DNA of 64,000 bases from Nocardioides sp. Kera G14 (GCF_020715565.1 NZ_CP085839.1:2790001-2854000); one strand, 5' to 3'; numbered from the stretch's first letter, positions 8,309-18,658 are shown. Made by a program: numbers and translations. Notes: generated from the letters alone by a model not told the origin.

Positions 8309-9389
8309 CACGCTGGAATCTAGGTTCACAGCCCGCAACGGCCTCAACCTCTTTCGAATCATCTTGGCCACTGGCGTGATCTTCACGCACTCATATCCGC
8401 TGACCGGAGACGTCATCGGCTCAGCGCCGCTACGGCAGTTCGCCGGATCCTTCTCAGTCGACGGTTTCTTCGCGATCTCGGGCTTTCTGATTACCATGAG
8501 TTGGATGCGGCGCCCGGATTGGCGGGACTATCTTCGATCCAGAACGCTTCGTATCTTTCCTGGGTTCTACGTCTGTCTCCTCGCGACAGTCTTGGTGCTC
8601 GCGCCGCTTGGCATCCTCGTCGGAGCAGGAACGTGGCCCTCCGGATATCCGGATTCGGGGGTCACCTATCTCCTCAAGAACTCATTACTGTATATCGGGC
8701 AACTGAAGATCGCCGGGACGCCCGACGCCGTACCCTATCCGGAAGCATGGAACGGGTCCTTGTGGACGCTCTTTTGGGAATTCCTCTGCTACTTAGCCGT
8801 TCTCGCCCTCGGAATGTTGGGACTGCTGCGCAAACGCTCCTTCATGGTCGCTGCGTTCGTTGCGATGCTCGTTCTGGTCGGGATCGTGATCGTGCTGCAC
8901 ATCGACAGCTGGTGGGTGACGAACACCGCCCGGTTCGGGACCATGTTCCTGGCCGGCTGCCTGGTCTTTCTCTTCCGAAGTCGAATCCCAGTGAGACTGC
9001 CACTCGTGCTAGGCGCCTTCGCCATCGTCGCAGCATCAATGCTACTGCCGGACTACCGCGTGGTCGGCGCCCTTCCTTTCGCCTACGGACTCATATGCGC
9101 AAGCACGTACGTCACGTCGCCGCGACTGGAGTTCCGTCGCAACGATTGGTCGTACGGCGTGTACATCTACGCCTTTCCAGTGCAGCAAATTCTCGCTGGC
9201 ACATCGATAGGAGACCTCCCGCCCCTTATCTTCGGAGTTGTCGCGTTCCTCGCGACCCTCCCTCTCGCAGCCGGCTCTTGGTACCTGATCGAACGCCCAG
9301 CTTTGAAGTTGCGCCACCGAAGATCCACAGCTCGTCACGTCGGGATGAATCCATCGGAATCTCGTGCCGTGAGAGGACCAAGTAGATGA
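8298..9389 (+). CDS. Acyltransferase family 3 (OafA-like) membrane O-acyltransferase
   Basis: This 363-aa integral membrane protein fits the acyltransferase-3 family. It has NGLNLFRIILATGVIFTHSYPL near the N-terminus with the catalytic-type histidine, FFAISGFLI, RTLRIFPGFY and about ten hydrophobic segments. Members transfer acetyl or other acyl groups to surface glycans. Two ATGs at 8298 and 8301 are possible; both overlap the end of the GT2 gene and are preferred over an ATG at 8247. The stop overlaps the next gene by ATGA. Base composition starts to become more AT-rich here. Confidence 0.88.
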   Translation: MMRDTLESRFTARNGLNLFRIILATGVIFTHSYPLTGDVIGSAPLRQFAGSFSVDGFFAISGFLITMSWMRRPDWRDYLRSRTLRIFPGFYVCLLATVLVLAPLGILVGAGTWPSGYPDSGVTYLLKNSLLYIGQLKIAGTPDAVPYPEAWNGSLWTLFWEFLCYLAVLALGMLGLLRKRSFMVAAFVAMLVLVGIVIVLHIDSWWVTNTARFGTMFLAGCLVFLFRSRIPVRLPLVLGAFAIVAASMLLPDYRVVGALPFAYGLICASTYVTSPRLEFRRNDWSYGVYIYAFPVQQILAGTSIGDLPPLIFGVVAFLATLPLAAGSWYLIERPALKLRHRRSTARHVGMNPSESRAVRGPSR

Positions 9390-10774
9390 GAGAGGCGTTT
9401 CGACCTCGTGCATGGGCTGGCAGCATCACGGGGCCGATGACCGGCAGCGAAGAAGAAAGGGCCAAAGGCCGTAACTTCCGCATCCTCGCCGCCTCCGTTG
9501 TCAGCATCTTGGCCAAAGTCGTCGCGGTGGGAACGACGCTCATTACAGTCCCTCTGACGCTGCACTACCTTGGGACCGAGCGGTACGGGCTGTGGATGAC
9601 AGTGACAACATTTACCGCCATGCTTACTTTTGCCGACTTGGGGCTGGGAAGCGGGCTCCTCTCCGCGGTCTCCCGGGCTCACGGCAGGGAGGACGTGGCG
9701 GAGATCCGCGGCTACATCTCCAGTGCGGTCGTCATGCTCACCGGCATCGCCATTGCCTTGCTAGCGATCTTCTTCTCGGCTTACGCCTCGATAAGTTGGG
9801 CGTCATTTTTCAACGTGAAATCTGCGGAAGCCTCATCCGAAGCCGGACCGAGTGTCGCAGTCTTCGTCATCTGCTTCGGTGCCTCCCTCCCTGTCACCGT
9901 GGTTCAGCGCGTACAAATGGGACTGCAACTGGGATTTATCGCTAGTTTCTGGCAGTGCGTTTCAAGTCTCGCAACCTTACTTTCTGTCCTTGTCGCGATC
10001 TATTTGAGAGCCGACCTGCCGGTGTTGGTGGCGGCTTTAGTGGGAACCCCTGTGTTCGTAGGGTTCATAAATACAATTCTATTTTTTCTAAAGAACTCTG
10101 AATTTTCACCCGCTTTGAAACTCTTCTCGAAGACTCAGTGTCGCCAGCTATTTTCAATCGGATTCCTCTTTCTCATACTTCAGGTCTCAGTTTCAGCAAC
10201 ATTCCTTTCTGATAATTTTGTCATCGCCCGCTTGCTTGGAAGCGATAACGTTGCAAGTTTTTCGATCCCCGACCGAATGTTTTCCACCGCCTCGATTTTA
10301 GTCTCCTTGGCGGCTCTACCATTGTGGCCCGCGTTCGGCGAAGCGATGGTGCGCGGCGATCATGCATGGGCTAAACGAGCCCTGAGGCGCGCGACATGGG
10401 CCTCACTCGCCTTCTCCGGAGTCATGTGCAGCCTGCTCTTATTGCTCGCCCACCCGCTCGTCCGCCTCTGGATTGGAAAAGACTTGGATGTTCCGTTCGC
10501 TCTGCTGGCAGGCCTTGCGCTTTGGCGCGTCGTCGATTCGACCGCGAGCGCAGCTGCAATGTACCTCAACGGGATGCACGCCATCGGCTTTCAAGTCACG
10601 ATTGCCATCGCTACAGGGATCGTTTCTCTAGCGTCCAAGATCCTATTAATCCCTCACCTGGGATTGGCCGTCACTCCATGGTGTACCGTGATTGCATACA
10701 TCGCGTTCGCGGGGATTCCTACACTTGTCTATCTCCGACGAAACACGGAGCGGAGGCAATCTAATGTCTTTTAA
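9386..10774 (+). CDS. Wzx-type polysaccharide flippase (MOP superfamily)
   Basis: This 462-aa protein has about 12-14 hydrophobic segments. An N-terminal block ([20 protein letters not shown] then ERYGLWMT) is typical of O-antigen flippases. It would move the undecaprenyl-linked repeat unit across the membrane. The ATG overlaps the acyltransferase stop (ATGA). An alternative ATG lies 17 codons on ([11 protein letters not shown]). From about 9.95 kb the sequence contains AT-rich codons rare in the flanking genes, consistent with horizontal exchange of the serotype-defining part of the cluster. Confidence 0.85.
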   Translation: MREAFRPRAWAGSITGPMTGSEEERAKGRNFRILAASVVSILAKVVAVGTTLITVPLTLHYLGTERYGLWMTVTTFTAMLTFADLGLGSGLLSAVSRAHGREDVAEIRGYISSAVVMLTGIAIALLAIFFSAYASISWASFFNVKSAEASSEAGPSVAVFVICFGASLPVTVVQRVQMGLQLGFIASFWQCVSSLATLLSVLVAIYLRADLPVLVAALVGTPVFVGFINTILFFLKNSEFSPALKLFSKTQCRQLFSIGFLFLILQVSVSATFLSDNFVIARLLGSDNVASFSIPDRMFSTASILVSLAALPLWPAFGEAMVRGDHAWAKRALRRATWASLAFSGVMCSLLLLLAHPLVRLWIGKDLDVPFALLAGLALWRVVDSTASAAAMYLNGMHAIGFQVTIAIATGIVSLASKILLIPHLGLAVTPWCTVIAYIAFAGIPTLVYLRRNTERRQSNVF

Positions 10775-11351
10775 TCCTATGAATTGGCTGCGACACGGCG
10801 TTAATTTGTTCTACAAATTTGCCATCCGGAGGGCGACCAATATAGATATTCACCCAAGCGCCCGGTTATCCTTCCGACGGCTTGCCCGGCTCAAGGGGTG
10901 TACTGTGTCCATCGGCGAAGGCACAATATTCGGCGGGTGGATTGCCTCGGATAGGGCAGGTAGCGAAGTTAAGATCGGCACGAACACATACGTCGGAAGT
11001 TCCCGAATAGTTTGCGCCTCTTCTGTGACTATCGGAAACGACGTCCTCATTTCGTGGGGCTGCACGCTCGACGATCACCACTCACATGCTGTCAGGTGGG
11101 CACATCGGAGCCTTGACGTCCGGGACGAATACAGAGGTCGTCCCAAGGACTGGACCAACGTCAAAGTCGCGCCGATCGTCGTAAACGATAAGGCTTGGAT
11201 CGGATTCAATTCGATCATTCTCGCCGGCGTCACGATCGGGGAGGGTGCGGTAATCGGCGCGGGAAGCGTGGTGACAAGGGACGTTCCGCCCTACACGATC
11301 GTTGGAGGAAATCCGGCCCGCGTCATACGAGAGATCGAAGAGACCGACTGA
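10764..11351 (+). CDS. Hexapeptide-repeat acyltransferase (WbbJ/Maa-like)
   Basis: This 195-aa protein has left-handed beta-helix hexapeptide repeats ([19 protein letters not shown], then [20 protein letters not shown]). It ends [20 protein letters not shown], the usual C-terminus of sugar O-acetyltransferases. The ATG at 10764 is preceded by GGAGG at 7 nt and overlaps the end of the flippase gene by 11 nt. It is the last gene of the plus-strand run and ends 16 nt from the convergent minus-strand gene. Confidence 0.87.
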   Translation: MSFNPMNWLRHGVNLFYKFAIRRATNIDIHPSARLSFRRLARLKGCTVSIGEGTIFGGWIASDRAGSEVKIGTNTYVGSSRIVCASSVTIGNDVLISWGCTLDDHHSHAVRWAHRSLDVRDEYRGRPKDWTNVKVAPIVVNDKAWIGFNSIILAGVTIGEGAVIGAGSVVTRDVPPYTIVGGNPARVIREIEETD

Positions 11352-11359
11352 TACAGAAC

Positions 11360-11377
11360 CTCCGTCCTCAGACGGAA
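11360..11377. terminator. Small hairpin between convergent polysaccharide operons
   Basis: A 6-bp stem (TCCGTC at 11361-11366, GACGGA at 11371-11376) with a 4-nt loop lies in the 16-nt gap between the two convergent runs and overlaps the stop of the minus-strand gene. It is weak and has no T-tract, so the terminator role is tentative. Confidence 0.3.
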
Positions 11378-12519
11378 TCAATGATATCGGCAAACTCACT
11401 GCCGAAACGGGCAATCCGCTCCGGCAATTCCCTTTCTGCCCTCTCGCGTAGTTCTCGGCGACGCTCCTGATCATCGGACTGAAGCAGCAGAAGCTCAAGC
11501 TTGTCCGCCAGAGAAGCCGCATTCCCAGCACTGAAGTAGGTTCCCAACGTGGGGGCCTGCTCCGCGTGTACCTCGATGTCCGAAAGTACAATCGGTATCC
11601 CGAGCGATTTGCTCTCTTCAACCGAAGTACTCCAGCCCTCGAAGTCGGAAGGGTTGAGAATCGCCTGCGCATTCCGCATGAGCGCGACGAGATCTGACAG
11701 ACTCACGGCGCCAAGTGCCTTGAAATTCCCGTCCAGCCCGTGCGCGCTGACACGCGCCATCAACGACCGGAAGTAGTCGGGGTTGCGGTAATCCGCAGTT
11801 GAGCCAGTGGCGACCACCAGTGGATTGAAACCGCGGTCCTTCATCTGCTCCAACGCGTCCAGCACAAGGTCATGCCGCTTGTGCCGCCAGAACTGATTTG
11901 GCAGATGAAAGTATGGGCCCTCAAGGTCGTATCTATTCCGCAGTGTGACGGCCTCGGTCTCGGCGATGTCATCGCCGAACCAGGAAACAAATCGCAAGAC
12001 ACGCGCCTTCTCGGCGTTTCCGGGCGCGAATCTGTCGAAGTCGTCCCTCGCCGAGTAACTGCTCAGCACGATCGCTTGGCTGTCGCGAACCAACCGCTTG
12101 AAGTATCCGTCACGCTTCTTCCGTTCCTCGGTCGGGAAATGATCAGGCATACGCACGTGCTGGAAGTCTGGTATCCAGCTAATCGTTGGGACGGAACTCC
12201 GCGTTCCGATGGCGACGGTATGGAACATCACGTCGATTCCGTTGCGAGAGAGAAGGCGCTCGACGGCGATATTGCGCCCGAGCAACGCGCGGGATCCCTT
12301 GCCAACTAAACCCCCCAGACCCGAGAAAATCGCCGGGTCGAAACGAATCACTTCCGCATCGGGAAATCCCGAAGGCATACTAGCGTCCGTCGGGAGGAAG
12401 CAGACAGGGGTGATCCGATCGGCGGCGCCGGCATAGATGGCGGACACCAAGTTACGTCGGTAACTGATGCCCCCCTGCCAACCATTACCCGGATCAAGGA
12501 AGACTGCGACGCGCTTCAC
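11368..12519 (-). CDS. Glycosyltransferase, GT4/group 1
   Basis: This 383-aa GT-B protein starts VKRVAVFLDPGNGWQGGISYRR. The C-terminal half has YFHLPNQFWRHKRHD and NPSDFEGWSTSVEESKSLGIPIVLSD, which contains the E-x7-E-like signature of retaining GT4 enzymes. The GTG at 12519 overlaps the previous stop (GTGA) and has AAGGA upstream; an ATG at 12540 is less likely. It is the last gene of the minus-strand polysaccharide run and probably a mannosyl- or rhamnosyltransferase-type enzyme, though the donor is not predictable. Confidence 0.85.
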   Translation of the reverse strand: MKRVAVFLDPGNGWQGGISYRRNLVSAIYAGAADRITPVCFLPTDASMPSGFPDAEVIRFDPAIFSGLGGLVGKGSRALLGRNIAVERLLSRNGIDVMFHTVAIGTRSSVPTISWIPDFQHVRMPDHFPTEERKKRDGYFKRLVRDSQAIVLSSYSARDDFDRFAPGNAEKARVLRFVSWFGDDIAETEAVTLRNRYDLEGPYFHLPNQFWRHKRHDLVLDALEQMKDRGFNPLVVATGSTADYRNPDYFRSLMARVSAHGLDGNFKALGAVSLSDLVALMRNAQAILNPSDFEGWSTSVEESKSLGIPIVLSDIEVHAEQAPTLGTYFSAGNAASLADKLELLLLQSDDQERRRELRERAERELPERIARFGSEFADIIDSV

Positions 12520-13430
12520 AGATCTAATCCTTGGAACCACTGGGCATACTCCGCAACTCCGTCCGAGAAGCTACGCTCCGGTCGCCATCCCAACTCGGCA
12601 GCTTGGGTGATGTCGGCGATAAACCGTGAAGGGTTACCACTACGAGCCACCCCAGTGAACTCAGGTGGTGGACACTTGGGCAATACTTGAGCCAGCGCCT
12701 CGACCACTGTTCGGATCTTTAAGCCTACTCCGGACGCGCCGTTGACAAGTGGAGCGGACGTTGAAGCGCAATCCGCTGAACTGACAATCAATCTTGCCGC
12801 GTCATCGACGTGAATCCAATCGCGTACCTCTTCCCCCGTGCCGCCGAAAGCGAATTCACCACGCTTCCATTTGCCGCACGCGTCCCACAGCAGTTGCTTG
12901 CGCAGGCCGACGCCGTAGACGGAGAACAGACGGACGATCGAGGCGGTCACTCCAAAATGCTCGGCATACTCGCGACAAACGTCTTCCGCGAGCTTCTTGT
13001 GGACTCCATACGGCGAGATGGGCTTCAGGGTGCTGTCGATCCGGATCGGAAGATCCGCGGCGTCACCGTAGACCGCGGCACTTGAGGTCAGGACCAGCCG
13101 ACAGTCTGGAGCATCAGCACGAATGAATTCCAACAAATCCGCGGTGGAGTCGACGGTTCTCTTGAAGTCGTTCCATGGGCGCGTCATCGAGTGGCCAACG
13201 TCGCTTCCTCCCGCGCAGTGGATAATAACGTCCGGAAGGCTATCCAAGTCGCGGAGTGCGTCCAGCGACACCGTCGCCTCGCGCCACGATTTGAGGCCCC
13301 AATCGCTCTGTTCCTGCCGCGTCCAAGACCCATGGCCGATGCCAGCAACCCTATGTCCACGGCTCGCGGCCTCGCGGGCAACGTGACGGCCGATGAATCC
13401 GTATGCGCCGGTTACCAACACGGTCGTCAT
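12516..13430 (-). CDS. NAD-dependent epimerase/dehydratase
   Basis: This 304-aa extended SDR has the loop TGAYGFIGRH, then HCAGGSD, LTSSAAVYGD and the catalytic SPYGVHK. It probably makes or modifies a nucleotide sugar used by this cluster; the family covers UDP-glucose 4-epimerases and 4-keto reductases and cannot be narrowed here. The ATG at 13430 gives the usual N-terminus MTTVLVTGAYG. Its stop overlaps the glycosyltransferase start by 4 nt. About 140 nt without a recognised element separate it from the acetyltransferase upstream. Confidence 0.83.
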   Translation of the reverse strand: MTTVLVTGAYGFIGRHVAREAASRGHRVAGIGHGSWTRQEQSDWGLKSWREATVSLDALRDLDSLPDVIIHCAGGSDVGHSMTRPWNDFKRTVDSTADLLEFIRADAPDCRLVLTSSAAVYGDAADLPIRIDSTLKPISPYGVHKKLAEDVCREYAEHFGVTASIVRLFSVYGVGLRKQLLWDACGKWKRGEFAFGGTGEEVRDWIHVDDAARLIVSSADCASTSAPLVNGASGVGLKIRTVVEALAQVLPKCPPPEFTGVARSGNPSRFIADITQAAELGWRPERSFSDGVAEYAQWFQGLDL

Positions 13431-13573
13431 TCGCACCACTTCATTTCCATGGAGCCGGCCTTTCGCTATCGTCGGTGCGGGCAGTTCGGTACCCGCCGGT
13501 ATGCATGCTATCGGTCGACACTTTGCGCCGGCGGGAGTCCATCCTGCCGAATCGCGTTCATCCGCATCGAAAC

Positions 13574-14185
13574 CTAGCCACGAGCAGTTCCGACTATCCG
13601 AGCTGGGTTTCCCACCACGATCGCATACGGGGGCACGTCCTTCGTGACAACTGCGTGTGCGCCCACGACGGCTCCTCGGCCAACCGTGACACCCTTCATG
13701 ACAGCCGCACCGAACCCGATCCAAGCATCATCTTCGATAATCACGGGCGCCGAAGGAACGTTGGGAAGTGAGGTGGGGTGCCCGATTTCCGAGAACATAC
13801 TGTCAAAGTGATCCCGCCGGTCGGCGACGGAGAGCGAGTGCGAAATTGTGTCATGTATGTTCGCGTCGTGCGAGATGAGGACGTTGTTTCCGACCGTGAC
13901 CATCTCTGCCGACCAGATCCGCGAGTTTTTTCCCATGAAGCACCTCTCGCCCATCTTGATTTTCCCGCCGTGCCCGAACGTGTTTAGTTGGCCTGCCACG
14001 ATACTCCCGGCCCCTACGTAGATGTTGGCTTTGCCTCGGGGATTATGGATCTCGCTGGCTGCGAGCAAGCGCGCACCAGGTCCAAGGGTGCAGTGACTTG
14101 CCTTCCGCTTGAAGGCGACGTGTTGCCCGATTTTAGTGGGAAGGTCGTATATCGCCAGCATCAACTTTACTAGTTTTCTAATCAT
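13574..14185 (-). CDS. Hexapeptide-repeat acyltransferase
   Basis: This 203-aa left-handed beta-helix transferase contains [34 protein letters not shown] and [20 protein letters not shown]. It resembles the acetyltransferase at 10.8-11.35 kb in layout, so the glycan may carry more than one O-acetyl group. An AAAGG element lies about 10 nt before the ATG. It sits in the AT-richer part of the locus next to the Wzy-like gene. Confidence 0.86.
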   Translation of the reverse strand: MIRKLVKLMLAIYDLPTKIGQHVAFKRKASHCTLGPGARLLAASEIHNPRGKANIYVGAGSIVAGQLNTFGHGGKIKMGERCFMGKNSRIWSAEMVTVGNNVLISHDANIHDTISHSLSVADRRDHFDSMFSEIGHPTSLPNVPSAPVIIEDDAWIGFGAAVMKGVTVGRGAVVGAHAVVTKDVPPYAIVVGNPARIVGTARG

Positions 14186-14215
14186 CTATTAATCGCCTTT
14201 CGCCCACCCTACGAC

Positions 14216-15556
14216 CTACTCGCTCGACTTCCTAGGCCGTACCAGTTCCGTCTTCTTGTTCAACCGATCGTCCTCGAGGCCATTGATGTCACGAACGCCG
14301 GAACTCGATCGGTCCGGCGCATACGCGACCGTCTGAAGCGCGAACAGTATCCATATGCCGAACTGCCACTGCAGAGGCTCGTTGAAAGCCGCGGTACATA
14401 TACTAGCAGCGAGAAGGAACACTGCGGGAACGGAAAAGTTTCGCGCCAAGAATACGCAGGCCAGTACGATTGCGACCGCCAATGCGGCTGTCTCGAATTT
14501 GTAATGTTGGATTCCAACCAGCATATTGACATTGCCTGCCGCGAGCGTGTCGCCACCGCCGAGTCCTCGATCATGGACGGTGTTGACCGAATTGTCGACC
14601 CGAAATGCCACGGCCGCCTTCGCAATGAAGAGAAGGCTCGCTGATCCTGCCGCCACCGCGACAATCGCTGCCAGGCGCCGGCCCCGCCGCCACATGAAAA
14701 CCACCGCCGCTGCGGCCACACCTCCAAGCGTGCTCAGATAAACACCGAAAGACTGGGAGGCCACGCCTACGACGATGACCATTAGGAAACCGAACCGGTT
14801 GAAAGCCCCCTTCCTCAAGAAGAAATATGAGGCCGCGATCGCTAAGGAGAAGATGCTTAATCCAGGCTCCTGCGTGAAAACAACGATACGCGGGATGCTG
14901 TGTTCACCGCCTAATACGCGCGTGCCAAACCATGTCATCGTGAAGGGCGAGAATATATTCCAGATATTTCCGTTCGCAAACAAAATTACGCGATCAGGCG
15001 CCCCGCTGAATCCTCCTCCAACCAAGGACGCGACGAACGAGCACGACTCAAGGACGACCAACCACGAGATGCACCCGAGTATTCGTCTTGCCAATTGCTG
15101 GCGAATGGAGAATTCGTATGTCGGAACGGACAGAAATGCAACCAAAACCAAGAGTTCTGAGCCTGCGGAGCCGGAGAGGAACAGTGCTGGCGTCACAGCC
15201 ACCGGAGCCAGCGCGATCGCCCTCGATGCCTTCGTTTCTCGATGATCAGGTTTGACGAACAGGGGCGCCAACGCAATGACAATCGCCGACGCAACGAACG
15301 CCGTCCCGCTACGTGCGAGCGCGCCAGGGGGAAAGGCCAGCAGAGCGGTTCCGGCGAGGACGGCGACGAAACCGAAGGCCAAGATCAATTCCCCGAAAAC
15401 AATGAGTGAAGCGCTGATAAGAAGGCCAAGACTTTCATCAAGCGTCAACAATGAGATCAGGGCGAGAGTTACCGTCAGAACACGCAGCGTCCACTTCAGA
15501 CCCGAATCCTGTTTGGCTATCGATTCTCTCCCCATTTCCGCTTGGGCTCCTGTCAC
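14216..15556 (-). CDS. Wzy-like polysaccharide polymerase (predicted multi-pass membrane protein)
   Basis: This 446-aa protein has about ten or more hydrophobic segments and a larger polar loop in the middle (GAPDRVILFANGNIWN, then TRVLGGEHSIPRIVVFTQEPG), which suits an O-antigen polymerase. Sequence identity in this family is always low, so the call rests on topology and on the flippase and BY-kinase in the locus. I chose the GTG at 15556 because AGGAGG lies exactly 6 nt upstream; an ATG at 15574 would have that motif inside its coding sequence. The gene is AT-richer than its neighbours. Confidence 0.68.
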   Translation of the reverse strand: MTGAQAEMGRESIAKQDSGLKWTLRVLTVTLALISLLTLDESLGLLISASLIVFGELILAFGFVAVLAGTALLAFPPGALARSGTAFVASAIVIALAPLFVKPDHRETKASRAIALAPVAVTPALFLSGSAGSELLVLVAFLSVPTYEFSIRQQLARRILGCISWLVVLESCSFVASLVGGGFSGAPDRVILFANGNIWNIFSPFTMTWFGTRVLGGEHSIPRIVVFTQEPGLSIFSLAIAASYFFLRKGAFNRFGFLMVIVVGVASQSFGVYLSTLGGVAAAAVVFMWRRGRRLAAIVAVAAGSASLLFIAKAAVAFRVDNSVNTVHDRGLGGGDTLAAGNVNMLVGIQHYKFETAALAVAIVLACVFLARNFSVPAVFLLAASICTAAFNEPLQWQFGIWILFALQTVAYAPDRSSSGVRDINGLEDDRLNKKTELVRPRKSSE

Positions 15557-15580
15557 AACACTCCTCCTGGTCATGCGGAC

Positions 15581-16870
15581 TCAGCCTTGGTGCCGTATCA
15601 GCCGTTCCAACGGCTTGGGGGCGCCGCCGTACGGAGCACCTCCTCCGTGGGTCCCGGGGATCGGCCCCAGTGGGGTAAAAGTGGTGGCCGGCTTGGTCGC
15701 GACGCCGTCAGGCCCGGCGCCTTGCACGAGGAGGGTCAATTCGTTGATGTGCATAAGGAAGTCAGGCGACAGGTACTGCGCCTGGCCGTCGCGGATTTCA
15801 CGAGCCATCTCGGCTATGCCTGCGAACTTGTCCTGGGCGTAGACTTCACGTCTGCGGAGGGCGCCAACGATGCGCTCCTTCAGAGAGGGCCGCACCAGCA
15901 GGTTCCTCTCCACGGCCCCCGACTTCCAGTTGCGGGCGAGACGGAGCCTCCGCCCGCCGATCCCGAAACGTCGGCCGAGGCTCGGGCGTGCGCGAAGGCT
16001 CTGGAACTTCCTCGCGTTGAGGCTTCCCGCGCTGAAGCGCTCGAGGAAGACGGGTGCCCGGTACTGCCGGTAACTGTCGGTCGAGATCTCGCCCGCCCGC
16101 CCGATCACCCGCATCCGGTGATCTCTCGGAGCGACGACACTGCACGTGATGCGCGCCACGGCCCCGTTGGCGAATTGAAGGTTGGCGACCGAGAAGTCGG
16201 GCGTCCCGACGCGGGCCGGCAGCCCCGCCATCTTGTCTTCGATCAGCTCGCTCGAGAAGGCGGTGACGGAGACCGCCGGGCCGAGGAGTCCGCAGATCCA
16301 CACGAGGTGGTAGCCGAGGTGCTCGTAGGTACAGCCCTCGAGAATCTCCTCGCGCAACGGCCACGGGGCGCCGGTGGGACTGACGACCTTGTCGAAACCC
16401 ATCAAGTGGATGGGGTTGTCGTCGAGCTCGGCGTAGACCAAGAGCGGCTTGCCGATCGCGCCCTGCTCCACGGCCTGGAAGATGGTCCGGACGCTGTCAC
16501 TGAAGATGTTGCACGGCGCACCGTAGAGCCGGACGCCCCGTGCGGCCGCAAGCTCGAACAGCTGGCGGGACTCATCGACACTCGTGGTGAGGGGCTTCTC
16601 GGAATAGACGTGCTTCCCGGCGTCGAGCGCGCGGCGCGAGACCTCGAAGTGCGAGCCGATCGTCGTGAGGTTGACGACGGCCTCCACCTCGGGGTCACCG
16701 AGCAACTGCTCGTAGCTGTCGTAGGCGCGAAGACCGTAGTGCCCCGAGACTGCCGCCATGCGCTCCGCCTTGAGGTCGAAGACACCGACAAGCTCCAGCT
16801 CGGGATGGGCTCTGAAGGTTCGCATGTAAATATCGAACACGAATCCACACCCGACCACCGCGATCTTCAC
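15581..16870 (-). CDS. Gfo/Idh/MocA family oxidoreductase
   Basis: This 429-aa NAD(P)-dependent oxidoreductase starts VKIAVVGCGFVFD and has the conserved EKP motif (YSEKPLTTS) followed by the family's C-terminal beta domain. In glycan clusters such enzymes oxidise or reduce a ring hydroxyl of a nucleotide sugar, for example on the way to a 3-keto or amino sugar. The GTG at 16870 overlaps the stop of the heparinase-like gene (GTGA), and GAGGAG lies upstream at 9 nt. The pairing with a heparinase-like gene is common in polysaccharide loci, as I recall. Confidence 0.88.
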   Translation of the reverse strand: MKIAVVGCGFVFDIYMRTFRAHPELELVGVFDLKAERMAAVSGHYGLRAYDSYEQLLGDPEVEAVVNLTTIGSHFEVSRRALDAGKHVYSEKPLTTSVDESRQLFELAAARGVRLYGAPCNIFSDSVRTIFQAVEQGAIGKPLLVYAELDDNPIHLMGFDKVVSPTGAPWPLREEILEGCTYEHLGYHLVWICGLLGPAVSVTAFSSELIEDKMAGLPARVGTPDFSVANLQFANGAVARITCSVVAPRDHRMRVIGRAGEISTDSYRQYRAPVFLERFSAGSLNARKFQSLRARPSLGRRFGIGGRRLRLARNWKSGAVERNLLVRPSLKERIVGALRRREVYAQDKFAGIAEMAREIRDGQAQYLSPDFLMHINELTLLVQGAGPDGVATKPATTFTPLGPIPGTHGGGAPYGGAPKPLERLIRHQG

Positions 16871-18636
16871 GAGTCTTCGCTCCTCATCTCGTCGGCGGGC
16901 GTTCCCGCACGAACCTCCCACACCACCCGGCCGTACGTGTCGTCCACCTCGGCCGGACGCAGGTCGAGGACGCTCGCCCCGCGGCTCTCAAGGTAGTTGC
17001 AGGACCACTCTCCCGCCGTACTATCCGCAATGAGCCCCTCGGTGACACGGATCTCAGCTCGGACGCCCTCTTGGTCGAAGACAGCTCGACCGGCGTCGAC
17101 GTGCTCGAGCTGCCAATCCCCGGGCACGGTGAGGCCGACACGAGCGCCTGACGGCTCTCCCACCCACTCGTCGGTGACGATCACGAGGCCGGGCGAGACC
17201 TCCACCGTCCGGCGCAACTCGCCGCCCCCGGGCAGAGAGAGGCGGCCTCGGGCCATGCCTCCCGACCCGGACGCAACGTGCTCTAGGATCTCAGCGTCAC
17301 GCAGGCGACCGACCCGGAAGCAGCCGAGATAGTCCACCGGCTCCACCCCGTCTCTGACCGGGCCGTTGTGGCTGGCAGCAGAACGCTCGAACGCCCGACG
17401 CGGCCCGGTGGAGTACTGGTACGTCCCCGGGTCGACCAGGAAACGCTGGCCCATCACGTCCATCTCGGCCGACAGGAAGTCAGCGTGCCCATGGCCAGGA
17501 TTCCATCGCGGCCCGATGGGCCCCGCGTCCATCAGGACGAAGACTCCGTCAGCTTCGAATCGCACGTACCCTGCGTCGGGAAGCAGGCTGACGGGTCGCG
17601 CCGAAGTGCCGCCGGCAATCTTTCCGGCCACCGGAACCTCGCCGAACCAACTGTCGTTGAATAGGGCGATTTGGCCATCTGGGTGGGTCATCGTCAGCCA
17701 CGCCGAAAGCGCCTTCTCATGCATCGCGCCGGCTAGCGCACGGGTGCCGCTCGATAGGAACGGTGCACGGCTGAAGACGTCGGCGGCCATCACGGCCAGT
17801 CCTTGGTACATCGCCGACCGCTCAGCGATGAGCCCGTCTGGCAGCAGGCAGGCGCTGATCACGCGCCGCACCTCGCGATCGAGGCGCCGCCCGATCCTCC
17901 GCGGAACGGACTCGGCGAAGCTGAAGTAGAGGCACAACGCGGCCAGGTTCCGTTCGACATGGTTGTTTCGCAGCTCGTGCTCGACGTTGACCAGGATGAA
18001 ACCGACGTTCCATCGCAGGAACGACTCGATCTCGTCGCGAAGCGACTCGGGGATCCTTCTCCCCGCCTCCGCGGCCACGACATATGCGCTCAGGATGGCT
18101 AGCACGCGGTGCGAGACGCTGTAGGGGAACCAGTACGACGAGAAACAACCCGAGACCCCGAAGTCCGAGCTTTCACGGTAGGACTTGAGCAGGTGGCCAA
18201 CCGCGTTGAGGTGCTCGTCGTCGCCAGCCATGAGCATCGGGCCGACGAAGCCCATGTGCGCGAGTTTCATCCGCCAGAGATGGAAGTCACTCTCAGCCGG
18301 GACCTCATGATGCCAGTCGACGGCGGACGGCGAGCCGAAGTCCGCAGTCTGCCCGAAGAAGGTGAAGCGCCCCTCCGCGACGTCGTCGATATGCGCGAGG
18401 TACTCCTCGAAGTAGAAGGGCGTGACGGCTTCGGCGAGGGCGAGCAACTCAGGTCCCGAGCCCTGGACGGTCAGCGGCGGGATGGAGGCCGCAACCCGAT
18501 CCACATGCCTCGCGTAGAGCGCGGGGAACCGTCGTGCGGCGACGTTCCGGATTTTGCGTTTGACGTGGTAGGCGAGCTGTCGCGGCGAGAGCCGCAACCC
18601 TGCGCGTACCGATGCCTCGATCACAGCCGGCGACAC
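16867..18636 (-). CDS. Heparinase II/III family protein
   Basis: This 589-aa protein has an alpha/alpha-toroid N-terminal half (NNHVERNLAAL, DGLIAERSAMYQG) and a heparinase II/III-like beta-sandwich (GHGHADFLSAE, LVDPGTYQYS, RAFERSAASHN). The family cleaves uronic-acid-containing polysaccharides by beta-elimination, or has lost activity in biosynthetic clusters. No signal peptide is visible, so export is unclear. Adjacent GTGs at 18636 and 18639 follow an AAGGG element. The stop overlaps the Gfo/Idh gene, so the two are probably co-translated. Confidence 0.87.
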   Translation of the reverse strand: MSPAVIEASVRAGLRLSPRQLAYHVKRKIRNVAARRFPALYARHVDRVAASIPPLTVQGSGPELLALAEAVTPFYFEEYLAHIDDVAEGRFTFFGQTADFGSPSAVDWHHEVPAESDFHLWRMKLAHMGFVGPMLMAGDDEHLNAVGHLLKSYRESSDFGVSGCFSSYWFPYSVSHRVLAILSAYVVAAEAGRRIPESLRDEIESFLRWNVGFILVNVEHELRNNHVERNLAALCLYFSFAESVPRRIGRRLDREVRRVISACLLPDGLIAERSAMYQGLAVMAADVFSRAPFLSSGTRALAGAMHEKALSAWLTMTHPDGQIALFNDSWFGEVPVAGKIAGGTSARPVSLLPDAGYVRFEADGVFVLMDAGPIGPRWNPGHGHADFLSAEMDVMGQRFLVDPGTYQYSTGPRRAFERSAASHNGPVRDGVEPVDYLGCFRVGRLRDAEILEHVASGSGGMARGRLSLPGGGELRRTVEVSPGLVIVTDEWVGEPSGARVGLTVPGDWQLEHVDAGRAVFDQEGVRAEIRVTEGLIADSTAGEWSCNYLESRGASVLDLRPAEVDDTYGRVVWEVRAGTPADEMRSEDS

Positions 18637-18658
18637 CACTCCGGCCCTTCCCTGCGAA

